From: Embleya sp040605455
GTDB taxonomy: Bacteria > Actinomycetota > Actinomycetes > Streptomycetales > Streptomycetaceae
Assembly (NCBI RefSeq): GCF_040605455.1
Contig: NZ_JBEXCV010000071.1
Span: forward strand, 1-41,544
DNA: 41,544 nucleotides
Direction: 5' to 3'
Every line of letters begins with the position of its first letter. Positions within the stretch are counted from its first letter, which is position 1. The notes under the pieces were generated by a model that saw only the letters and a list, made by a program, of their open reading frames with translations, searched no databases and was not told the DNA's origin. Shown in pieces: positions 1-6,433 of this stretch. A program made the translations under genes and the position numbers.

Positions 1-22
1 GCCGGGTGGTGGCCCACCCGGC
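1..22. terminator. hairpin at left edge
   Basis: A perfect 9-bp inverted repeat (GCCGGGTGG / CCACCCGGC) with a 4-base loop opens the window. It probably terminates a gene lying left of the window. There is no T-run, as is usual in actinomycetes. From here to about 188 I see no gene. Confidence 0.45.
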
Positions 23-188
23 GGTTCCCGGCTCCGCGGCGGGCGCGGTCGGTCCGGCGGCAGGACGGACACCGGCGCGTGCGAGTGATGCAGCGACGCG
101 ATCGCCGCGTGTCCCCACCGAGGGCCGACACAGGGTGGCGATCCAGTACCACACCGCCCGGTTCCGACTGGTGCCCTGACTCGCCAAG

Positions 189-518
189 GTGCTTGCGGTG
201 GCAACGCCGGCGGGGCGCCGACCCGGTTCCGTGTGGACCGAACTGCCCCGGCCCGCCGGCGCGGGTGTCGAGCCCGTCGGGCACGAGCGCCTGGGGTATG
301 CCCGCGCGTCCACCGCCCGCCAGTCGCTCGACTCCCGACTCGACTGCCTCGCCGAGCACGGCGTGGCCCGGGTGTTCCCGGAGAAGATCTCCACCCGCGC
401 CACCAAGCGGCCCGAGTTGGACAAGGCAGTCGGCCTCGCCCGCGAGCTGCGCGGCTCCGGGGTCCGGGTCACCCTCGTGGTCCACGAGCACAAGCGACCG
501 GGTCGCGGCATCGAGTGG
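189..518 (+). pseudogene. serine recombinase (resolvase) N-terminal fragment
   Basis: From about base 291 the translation reads LGYARASTARQSLDSRLD, then FPEKISTRATKRPELDKA and VTLVVHEHKRPGRGIE. This is the N-terminal catalytic domain of Streptomyces-type serine resolvases. The Ser of ARAS would be the nucleophile, and the Arg-rich STRATKRPEL stretch is typical. Similarity stops near base 518 (GRGIEW). Intact family members continue through the rest of the catalytic domain and a helix-turn-helix DNA-binding domain, which are missing. The first 30 or so residues before LGYARAS are not recognisable, so the annotated 5' limit is arbitrary. I infer a dead remnant of an integrated element. Bases 519-700 hold nothing I can identify. 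Confidence 0.75.
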
Positions 519-700
519 ACGAGCCACCGCCGGATCGGTTCGGGCGGCTCGCCCGTGGGCTCGCCGGGCACGGGATCGGCCGCTTCGGTGGGTCCTCCGG
601 TGGGTTGTGCGGGGGTGGGCTCTTCAGGCTGTGGGTGTGGCGTCCGCATGGCTTCCGGCTCCTGTCGGTACGGCCGGGATCACGGTGGCCCGACGCACAG

Positions 701-742
701 GGCTCGGCCGGGCCCGTCACTTGGACGATGCCCGGCCGAGCC
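701..742 (-). terminator. terminator of the DoxX gene
   Basis: A perfect 13-bp stem (GGCTCGGCCGGGC / GCCCGGCCGAGCC) with a 16-base loop lies 9 bases beyond the stop codon of the DoxX gene on the minus strand. Confidence 0.7.
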
Positions 743-751
743 TCGTGGCGG

Positions 752-1399
752 TCAGAGCAGCCAGCGGTGGTCTCGAACGATCGGCAAGCGGGCCCACAGG
801 GCACCCAGGCCCAGGCGGCTGCCGACGGCGATCGCGGCGAGGGCGATCAGGGAGATGGCGTAGATGACGTGGTAGTCGGTGAACGGGTTGGTGGAGGAGG
901 TGGCCTTGCCGCTGTCGAGGTGCTTTGCGGGCGGCCATTCGGCGATCCACATCAGCGCCATCATCGCGGTGCCCGCGACGGCCGCGAGACGCAGACCGAT
1001 GCCCAGGATCAGCGCGACGCCGATGCCGAGCAGGCCGAGCATGAACAGCCAGTCGGCCCAGGGTTCGCCGGCCCAGCCGCGCAGCGTGCCGGCCATCGGG
1101 CCGACGTCCACGTGGGAGAGGAAGCCCTTCGTGGGGGAGCCGCCGTCGATCCAGCCCTTGCCGCTCGCGGTCGCGTAACCGAGGCCGAACGTCTTGTCCA
1201 GGAACGCCCACAGGAACACGAAGCCAAGCAGGACGCGCAGGCCCCCCACGGCGACGTCGGTGGTGCGGACCGCGGCGATCGCCGGAGAGCCGGCCACGGT
1301 GTCGGGCGTGGTCCCGTCGATCGTGGGGCGGGGCGCCGAGGTGGTGCGGTGCGGCAGGTGCAGGCGCGAGGACAGTCGGTGGTCGTGTGACGTTGCCAT
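752..1399 (-). CDS. DoxX family membrane protein
   Basis: The 215-aa product has four hydrophobic segments. The first reads RVLLGFVFLWAFLDKTFGLG, followed by WLFMLGLLGIGVALILG, a third around AAVAGTAMMALMWIAEWPPA, and a last one near YAISLIALAAIAVG. That layout, and the Phe/Trp-rich first helix with the LDK motif, fit the DoxX/SURF4-like family of inner-membrane proteins, some of which partner quinone-linked oxidoreductases. The first 50 residues are a polar cytoplasmic tail. The ATG is preceded by GGGAGGGAA at good spacing. A DevR-like palindrome lies 107 bp upstream, so I infer membership of the neighbouring DevRS regulon. The exact biochemical role cannot be read from the sequence. Confidence 0.88.
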   Translation of the reverse strand: MATSHDHRLSSRLHLPHRTTSAPRPTIDGTTPDTVAGSPAIAAVRTTDVAVGGLRVLLGFVFLWAFLDKTFGLGYATASGKGWIDGGSPTKGFLSHVDVGPMAGTLRGWAGEPWADWLFMLGLLGIGVALILGIGLRLAAVAGTAMMALMWIAEWPPAKHLDSGKATSSTNPFTDYHVIYAISLIALAAIAVGSRLGLGALWARLPIVRDHRWLL

Positions 1400-1505
1400 G
1401 TCGATTCCCTCCCTGTGGGCGCCGGGCCCAGTGCTCGGCGCTCGGCCACGAATGTGCTCTCCTGGGCCGTGACTTCAATCTCTCGCAAGCCCGGTGGCCG
1501 CCCCA

Positions 1506-1541
1506 GGGCCGACCGGCCCGAGTCGGTGGGCCCAACAGCCG
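1506..1541. promoter_or_regulatory. putative DevR boxes upstream of DoxX gene
   Basis: GGGCCGACCGGCCC (1506-1519) is a perfect 14-bp palindrome matching GGGNCGNNCGNCCC. A degenerate copy, GGGCCCAACAGCCG, starts exactly 22 bp further on (1528-1541). The same pairing occurs at three other intergenic gaps of this locus. The core GGGNCNNNNGNCCC also fits the M. tuberculosis DosR box (GGGACT-NN-AGTCCC). Binding by DevR is inference. Confidence 0.6.
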
Positions 1542-1586
1542 TTTGCCACCGGGACGTTGCCGGATACTCGCGGAAGTTGCGTGCCG

Positions 1587-1626
1587 AAAAAGGCGGTTGC
1601 CCTCGACGGATCGGGGGCAACCGCCT
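1587..1626 (-). terminator. Rho-independent terminator after usp remnant
   Basis: An 11-bp perfect stem (AGGCGGTTGCC / GGCAACCGCCT, loop 14) is followed on the minus strand by TTTTT. It is a canonical intrinsic terminator, unusual here for having a T-run. It sits 5 bases past the last stop codon of the universal-stress-protein remnant. Confidence 0.8.
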
Positions 1627-1630
1627 GCGG

Positions 1631-1752
1631 TCACAACGGCGACCTGCGTTTCGCCGCCTCCAGGGCGGCCTGGGAACGGTGGACAGTGCGGCGGGCGAAC
1701 CGTCTACGCCGACGACCACGTGTCCGGTGGGAGCGTGCGAGGCGAGAGGCAT
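1631..1752 (-). pseudogene. universal stress protein remnant
   Basis: From an ATG at 1752, preceded by GAAGGGACGG, the translation reads MPLASHAPTGHVVVGVDGSP. This is the start of a UspA-type domain: the first beta strand and the Asp/Gly nucleotide-binding turn. After GSPAA the frame is lost. A neighbouring frame ends AALEAAKRRSPL with a stop at 1631, directly before an intact terminator. The original gene therefore seems to have lost most of its interior while keeping its start, ribosome site and terminator. A full single-domain Usp is about 140-160 aa. It lies beside DevS and is related in kind to the two intact usp genes at 9.3-11.2 kb. Confidence 0.6.
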
Positions 1753-1777
1753 GGGCCCGTCCCTTCCCGACGGCACC

Positions 1778-1807
1778 GGCTACGGCTACGGCTACGGCTA
1801 CGGCTAC
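1778..1807. repeat. GGCTAC hexamer tandem repeat (5 copies)
   Basis: Five perfect head-to-tail copies of GGCTAC lie just upstream of the usp remnant start on the minus strand. Such simple repeats are slippage-prone. No function is evident. Confidence 0.9.
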
Positions 1808-1977
1808 GCAGAGCCTGCCTGTCGAGTCCGTGCCGACGCATCCCGCAGCGCTCCGCAAAGGCCGATGGCCCCGGCGGACGGGTCGGATGGCCCGGTTGCC
1901 CCGCCGACCCGGTTGTGCGGCCGGGGCACGATTTCATGCCGTCGTCCGAGACGAGCACCGGCAGGCGTTCGCTGTCG

Positions 1978-3693
1978 TCAACCCAGCGGGGCGCACCATT
2001 CCAGGAGCGCGCCGCCCTCCGGGGCGGGCCCGAACGAGTAGGTGCCACCGAGGGTTTCGGCCCGCTCGCGCATGTTTCCCAGCCCGCTGTCGCGAGTCGG
2101 CGACTCCGGCGGGCCCACGCCGTCGTCGCGCACCCGTACCCGCACGTACTTGTCGTCCGCCTCGACATGCACCTCCACTCGGTTCGCGTGGGCGTGACGG
2201 GCGGCGTTCGCCAGTGCTTCGCGCAGCACCGCGATCACATGGGCGGCGATCGGCTCGGGTACCCGGGTGTCCAGCAGGCCGTCGACGCGCAACGTCGGGG
2301 CGAAGCCCAGCATTTCGGTGACCGCGTCCACCTCGTGCAGACAGCGCGAACGAAGTCCCATGCCGGTGTCGCGCCCCCGAGCCTTGAGGGAGAAGATCGT
2401 CGACCGGATCACCTTGATCGTGTCGTCCAACGCGTCCACCGCGGATTCGACCCGCTCCAGGGCCTCGGGGTGCTCGATGAAGCGCGTCGCGCTCTGCAGC
2501 GTCATACCCGTGGCGAACAGGCGTTGGATGGCCAGGTCGTGCAGGTCCCGGGCGATCCGGTCGCGGTCCTGCAGCACCGTCAACAACTCGGCGTCGCGGC
2601 GCCGCTCCGCGATCTCCAGGGCCAGCGCCGCGTGGTCGGCGAAGCCGGTGACCATGCGCACCACCGCGTCCGACAACTGCGGACGCTCCACCTGGTTGGC
2701 GACCTGGAGCACGCCGCGGATGCGCTCGCGGGCGCCCAGCGGCAGCAGGAACGCCGAGCCGAGATCACGTCCCACGGCGGCGGCCACCACCGCGCCCGGA
2801 TCGTGGCTGAGATCGTTGCTGGTGATCGTCTCGCCCGAGCTGAACACCTTGCCCATCAGTGTGCTTTCGCCGGACAGGACCAGCCCCCGGATGCGATCGG
2901 CGAGGGGCCCCGCAGCGGCTTCCACGACCAGGTCGCCGGTTCCGGCCACCGGCACGGCCAGGGTCACCAGGTCGGCGTCGGCCATCTCCCGGATGGTCGC
3001 GGTGAACGTGCGCAGGACGTCGGCGGGTGCGTCACCGGAGAGCAGGCTGCGGGTCAGGTCCGAGCTCGCCGCCAGCCAGCGCTCGCGTCGGCGCACGTCG
3101 TCGTACAGGCGGGCGTTGTCGATGGCGACGCCGGCCGCCGCCGCGAGCGTGCGCAGGACCGCCTCGTCGTCCTCGTCGAAGTCCGCGCCGCCGCGCTTCT
3201 CGGTGAGGTACAGGTTGCCGAAGACGGTGCCGCGGATCCGGATCGGCACCCCCACGAAGGTGTTCATCGGCGGGTGGCCGGGAGGGAAGCCGAACGAGTC
3301 GGGGTGCTCGGAGAGGTCGTGCAGCCGCAGCGGGTGCGGGTCGCGGATGATCAGCCCGAGGATGCCGCGCCCGGTGGGGAACGGGCCGATCCGCAAAATG
3401 GTCTCCGGGTCCATGCCCACCGGCAGGAACCTGGCCAACCGGTCCTCGTCGCCGATCACCCCCAGCGCCCCGTACTCGGCATCGACCAGGGACACCGCCG
3501 ACTCCACGATCCGCCGAAGCACGGTCTCCAGGTCCAGCTCGCTGCCCACCGACAGGACGGCCTCCAACAGCCCGTTCACCCGGTCCCGGGCCGAACGGAC
3601 CACCTCCACGTGTGCTTGGAGCTCGTCCAGCAGCTCATCCAAGCGCATCCGCGGCAATGCCGGTCGCTCGTCCGACGGCACAAACCCTCCCAT
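1978..3693 (-). CDS. devS: DevS/DosS-type GAF sensor histidine kinase
   Basis: 571 aa from the ATG at 3693, close to the length of M. tuberculosis DosS. GAF-A spans about residues 45-200 and includes FPPGHPPM; the His (about residue 140) corresponds to the heme-ligand position of DosS. GAF-B spans about 205-365. A HisKA_3 box follows (DRIARDLHDLAIQRLF, phospho-acceptor His), then an HATPase_c domain ending GLGNMRERAETLGGTY. It should sense gas or redox state and phosphorylate DevR. The chosen start has GAGAAG upstream. An in-frame ATG at 3717 has a poorer ribosome site. The gene is divergent from the cbs-devR operon and shares a promoter region carrying DevR-like boxes. Heme binding is inferred from one residue and overall similarity. 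Confidence 0.9.
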   Translation of the reverse strand: MGGFVPSDERPALPRMRLDELLDELQAHVEVVRSARDRVNGLLEAVLSVGSELDLETVLRRIVESAVSLVDAEYGALGVIGDEDRLARFLPVGMDPETILRIGPFPTGRGILGLIIRDPHPLRLHDLSEHPDSFGFPPGHPPMNTFVGVPIRIRGTVFGNLYLTEKRGGADFDEDDEAVLRTLAAAAGVAIDNARLYDDVRRRERWLAASSDLTRSLLSGDAPADVLRTFTATIREMADADLVTLAVPVAGTGDLVVEAAAGPLADRIRGLVLSGESTLMGKVFSSGETITSNDLSHDPGAVVAAAVGRDLGSAFLLPLGARERIRGVLQVANQVERPQLSDAVVRMVTGFADHAALALEIAERRRDAELLTVLQDRDRIARDLHDLAIQRLFATGMTLQSATRFIEHPEALERVESAVDALDDTIKVIRSTIFSLKARGRDTGMGLRSRCLHEVDAVTEMLGFAPTLRVDGLLDTRVPEPIAAHVIAVLREALANAARHAHANRVEVHVEADDKYVRVRVRDDGVGPPESPTRDSGLGNMRERAETLGGTYSFGPAPEGGALLEWCAPLG

Positions 3694-3756
3694 GGTCGAA
3701 ACACTTCTCGAGTCCATCGTGTCAGCCTGTGCGCCGCACGTCTCCCCATTGTCGGA

Positions 3757-3773
3757 CGGACCCCTGTGGTCCG
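3757..3773. promoter_or_regulatory. inverted repeat in devS/cbs divergent region
   Basis: CGGACC-CCTGT-GGTCCG is a perfect 6-bp inverted repeat with a 5-base spacer, about 64 bp upstream of the devS start. Its odd spacing differs from the 14-bp boxes, so it may bind another factor or be an RNA hairpin in the devS leader. Confidence 0.35.
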
Positions 3774-3792
3774 GTCGTCCAGGGGCTCCGCG

Positions 3793-3839
3793 GGGCCGAA
3801 CGACCCGGGCAAAGGGGTCCCAACAGGGCCGGGGGACTC
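3793..3839. promoter_or_regulatory. putative DevR boxes between devS and cbs-devR
   Basis: GGGCCGAACGACCC (3793-3806) matches GGGNCGNNCGNCCC. A weaker copy, GGGCCGGGGGACTC (3826-3839), starts 33 bp later, about three helical turns. The sites lie 100 bp upstream of devS and 84-130 bp upstream of the CBS gene, so they could serve both directions and give autoregulation. Confidence 0.55.
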
Positions 3840-3922
3840 TGTGCGGACCCACCGGAGGAGAGCACGGTGAGGTCGTACCACCGTGCGAGATCGGCTACGA
3901 CACACCCGACAGGAGTAACGCC

Positions 3923-4363
3923 ATGACCGACACAAGGCGGGCCGGCGCGGAGACGACCCCTCGGATCCCGACGGTGCGGGAGGTGATGCACGGCCCGGTG
4001 GTCTCGGTGAGGACCGAGGACACCCTGTGGGCGGCGATGGACAAGATGATCGTCACCCACCTGCACCACGTGGGCGTCGTCGACGGCGGGCGGGCGCTCG
4101 GCCTGATCAGCGACCGCGACCTCGCCGCCGTGTGGACCCTGGACCCGCTGGGCCTCAAGCAGCACACCGCCGGCCGTGCCCTCGCCGGGACCGAGACGAC
4201 CTTCGTCACCCCCGACACCGATGTCGTCACAGCAGGGGAGCAACTGCTCGAGCACCGCCGCGACGCCCTGCTCGTCGTCGACGCGGACGGCACGGCGCTC
4301 GGGGTGCTGACCGACCGTGATCTGTTGACTGTTCTCCTGGGGCTCCACCGCCCGCTACGGTGA
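3923..4363 (+). CDS. CBS-domain pair protein
   Basis: 146 aa consisting almost entirely of a CBS (Bateman) module. The first CBS motif begins TVREVMHGPVVSV and ends GLISDRDLAAVW. The second begins FVTPDTDVVTAGEQL and ends GVLTDRDLLTVLL. Bateman modules bind adenosine nucleotides and usually report energy state. With no attached enzymatic domain, this is probably a stand-alone sensor or modulator. AGGAGTAACGCC sets the ATG. The devR start is 65 bases downstream on the same strand, so the two genes are likely co-transcribed. CBS-domain proteins are common members of DosR-type regulons in mycobacteria, and the boxes upstream support that here. Confidence 0.88.
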   Translation: MTDTRRAGAETTPRIPTVREVMHGPVVSVRTEDTLWAAMDKMIVTHLHHVGVVDGGRALGLISDRDLAAVWTLDPLGLKQHTAGRALAGTETTFVTPDTDVVTAGEQLLEHRRDALLVVDADGTALGVLTDRDLLTVLLGLHRPLR

Positions 4364-4428
4364 CAGGCGCGGGCGTCTTCGACGTCCGACAATGGAGTCA
4401 CATCAGGACCGACCTCCGGAGGAGGGCT

Positions 4429-5091
4429 GTGTCGACATCGCCCATTCGCGTGTTCCTGCTGGACGACCACGAGGTGGTCCGCAGGGGCCTCGCCGACCTG
4501 CTCGGCGGCGAACCCGACATCGAGATCGTCGGTGAGTCGGGTTCCGCCGCCGAGGCCACGAGGCGTATCCCGGCGCTGCGCCCGGACGTTGCCATCCTGG
4601 ACGGGCGCCTGCCCGACGGCAGCGGCATCGACGTGTGCCGTGAGGTGCGCTCGCGCTTCCCCGAGATCAACGCGCTGATCCTGACCTCGTACGACGACGA
4701 GGACGCGCTGTTCGCGGCGATCATGGCGGGCGCGGCGGGCTACGTGCTCAAGCAGGTCCGCGGGCAGGACCTGATCGCGGCGGTGCGCGCGGTGGCCGGC
4801 GGACAATCCCTGCTGGACCCGGCGGTGACCACCCGAGTCCTGGAACGGGTCCGCAAGGGGCCGGTGGCCGAGCCCGGTCCGACCGGGCTCAGCGAGCGCG
4901 AGAAGCAGGTTCTGGAGCACATCGCGCAGGGGCAGACCAACCGGGAGATCGCCGAGAGCCTGGGCCTGGCGGAGAAGACCGTCAAGAACTACGTCTCGGC
5001 AGTGCTGAACAAGCTCGGCCTGGAGCGCCGGGTCCAGGCGGCGGTGTACGCGACCGAGTTGCACCAGGGCAACGAGCGGCACCAGAGCTGA
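4429..5091 (+). CDS. devR: DevR/DosR response regulator (NarL family)
   Basis: 220 aa from a GTG preceded by GGAGGAGGG. The receiver domain (residues 5-122) starts RVFLLDDHEVVRRGLADLL. The phospho-acceptor Asp is in AILDGRLPDGSG, and the switch region reads LILTSYDDEDAL. A LuxR-type helix-turn-helix (about 150-212) carries TVKNYVSAVLNKLGLERR, nearly the DosR recognition helix, followed by QAAVYATEL. These signatures go beyond generic NarL regulators and mark a DevR/DosR orthologue (OsdR in Streptomyces). It is the expected partner of DevS, encoded divergently 0.7 kb away, and the likely ligand of the GGGNCGNNCGNCCC palindromes. The 23 codons upstream of the GTG are in frame but lack a ribosome site. 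Confidence 0.95.
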   Translation: MSTSPIRVFLLDDHEVVRRGLADLLGGEPDIEIVGESGSAAEATRRIPALRPDVAILDGRLPDGSGIDVCREVRSRFPEINALILTSYDDEDALFAAIMAGAAGYVLKQVRGQDLIAAVRAVAGGQSLLDPAVTTRVLERVRKGPVAEPGPTGLSEREKQVLEHIAQGQTNREIAESLGLAEKTVKNYVSAVLNKLGLERRVQAAVYATELHQGNERHQS

Positions 5092-5126
5092 GCCCGGCGG
5101 CGGTCCGGCCGAACCCGACGCACACC

Positions 5127-5164
5127 GATGTCCCCCGGACCGACAGCGGGTCTCGGGGGACATC
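5127..5164. terminator. bidirectional terminator between devR and CBS-BON gene
   Basis: GATGTCCCCCG pairs with CGGGGGACATC (11 bp) around a loop of about 16 bases. It lies between the convergent stops of devR (5091) and the CBS-BON gene (5171). Confidence 0.75.
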
Positions 5165-5170
5165 CACGGT

Positions 5171-5887
5171 TCAGCGGGTGTGCCCCTCGCCCCACCCCTT
5201 CGCGATGCGCCCGCTTGTCGGTGCGAGCGCGGGGTCTTCGGAGTCGGAGGGGTGAATGAGGCCGTGGGAGACCTTCTCGACGCCGTCGACGGCGGCGCAC
5301 AGGCGCAGCACGATGTCGACGAGGGTGGGGTGGTCGACCTCGCCGGCAAGGTGCACCACGGCGTCGCGGACCTCGACCTCGACCGTTCCGGGTTCCAGGC
5401 ACAGCGCCTTCGAGAGGACGTCCTGCTCGATCTCCGCGCGGATCTCCGCGTCCGACCGCAGGAGAGCGCCCAGCAGGTCGCAACGGCTGACGATGCCCAC
5501 CAGCCGCCCGGACCGGTCCACCACCGGTAGGCGCTTGACGTGATGGCGGTCCATCAGTCGAGCCGCCCGCAGGGTGCTGGATGTCGGTGTCACGGTGATC
5601 ACGGGGGCCGTCATCAGGTCGCGGGCGGTGAACTCCTCGCCGAGCGGCTCCAAGTCGGGCTCCCGGTACGCCTCCGGCCCCACCCGCGCCGTCTCGGCGT
5701 CCGCCACGCGCGCGTGCAGCAGATCGGCCTCCGAGACGATGCCGAGCACGCGGTGGCCGTCGTCGACCACCGGCAGCGCGCTGACCTGCCAGGTCTCCAG
5801 AACGCCCGCGATGTCGCGGAATCGGGCGACGGATCCGACGGTGGCGACGTCGCGCGTCATGACGTCCCCGATCGTGGTGTGCGTCAT
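5171..5887 (-). CDS. CBS pair plus BON domain protein
   Basis: 238 aa. CBS1 (about residues 1-62) begins TIGDVMTRDVATVG and ends GIVSEADLLHARV. CBS2 (about 88-145) begins TARDLMTAPVITVTP and ends GIVSRCDLLGALL. A BON domain (about 150-215) has the pattern VEVEVRDAVVHLAGEVDH and VDGVEKVSHGL. CBS-BON fusions are frequent in actinomycetes beside stress and dormancy genes. BON domains often bind lipid or membrane surfaces, CBS modules adenylates. The ATG overlaps the stop of the flavodoxin gene by 4 bases (ATGA), so the two are translationally coupled and share the DevR-like boxes at 6253-6288. Confidence 0.9.
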   Translation of the reverse strand: MTHTTIGDVMTRDVATVGSVARFRDIAGVLETWQVSALPVVDDGHRVLGIVSEADLLHARVADAETARVGPEAYREPDLEPLGEEFTARDLMTAPVITVTPTSSTLRAARLMDRHHVKRLPVVDRSGRLVGIVSRCDLLGALLRSDAEIRAEIEQDVLSKALCLEPGTVEVEVRDAVVHLAGEVDHPTLVDIVLRLCAAVDGVEKVSHGLIHPSDSEDPALAPTSGRIAKGWGEGHTR

Positions 5888-6195
5888 GTGGTGCCTCCCG
5901 GAGTCGCTGCGACCGCGACGAGCGCGCGGGCGAGGTCGACGTCGAACAGCCGGACCGGACGGTCCGCGAACTCGGCCCGATGTTCGTCGGCGAACGTGGT
6001 GGCGGTGGTCGGCGGCCGGGACCCGCCGTGGATCGCGCTGCCGAGGATGTAGGCATCGAATCGGGACAGGTCCTCGCCCTCGTTCATCGGGCCGACCCGC
6101 GCGTGCAGACCGCGCGAGCGCGGGCGTTCTCCGATCAGGTGGGCGATTGCCCGCGTACCGCTGTGCGCGCTTGCGTACGTGATGAGGACGTTCAC
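5884..6195 (-). CDS. short flavodoxin-domain protein
   Basis: 103 aa from a GTG (6195) with GGGAGGTG five bases upstream. An in-frame ATG 12 codons earlier has no comparable ribosome site. The start NVLITYASAHSGTRAIAHLI is a flavodoxin strand-1/phosphate loop, and FDAYILGSAIHGG is the second FMN-contact region, as in HemG-like (protoporphyrinogen oxidase) flavodoxins. Those proteins are usually about 170-180 aa. Here the third FMN loop and last helices are missing; the sequence ends soon after RPVRLFDVDLARAL and the stop overlaps the next gene. It may be a truncated, non-FMN-binding relic kept for coupling, or a minimal variant. Confidence 0.75.
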   Translation of the reverse strand: MNVLITYASAHSGTRAIAHLIGERPRSRGLHARVGPMNEGEDLSRFDAYILGSAIHGGSRPPTTATTFADEHRAEFADRPVRLFDVDLARALVAVAATPGGTT

Positions 6196-6252
6196 GGTGT
6201 CACCTCCCGGGCGAACATCCTCAGCGTGCAACCCGCCGTCGAAGGTGTGTCA

Positions 6253-6288
6253 GGGCCGCGTTACCCGGGGCACAGGGCCGTTCGGCCC
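6253..6288. promoter_or_regulatory. putative DevR boxes upstream of flavodoxin/CBS-BON operon
   Basis: GGGCCGTTCGGCCC (6275-6288) is a perfect palindrome of the GGGNCGNNCGNCCC type, 80 bp upstream of the flavodoxin GTG. A near match, GGGCCGCGTTACCC (6253-6266), starts exactly 22 bp closer to the gene. Confidence 0.62.
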
Positions 6289-6433
6289 GGGTGAAACATC
6301 TTCGTGGCGATGCGAATTCACGAAGGGCGGATCTCCGCGACGGCCTGCCCGTACGTGCCGAGCGGGCCGTGGCGATCCACGCCCGCTCGGCCGTCGTGCA
6401 CGCGTGTCCCGGACCCGGCACCGGCCTGCGGGT

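Noticed and set aside
1778..1807. GGCTAC repeats as a CRISPR or iteron array
   Set aside because: Units are 6 bp with no spacers. It is a simple microsatellite.
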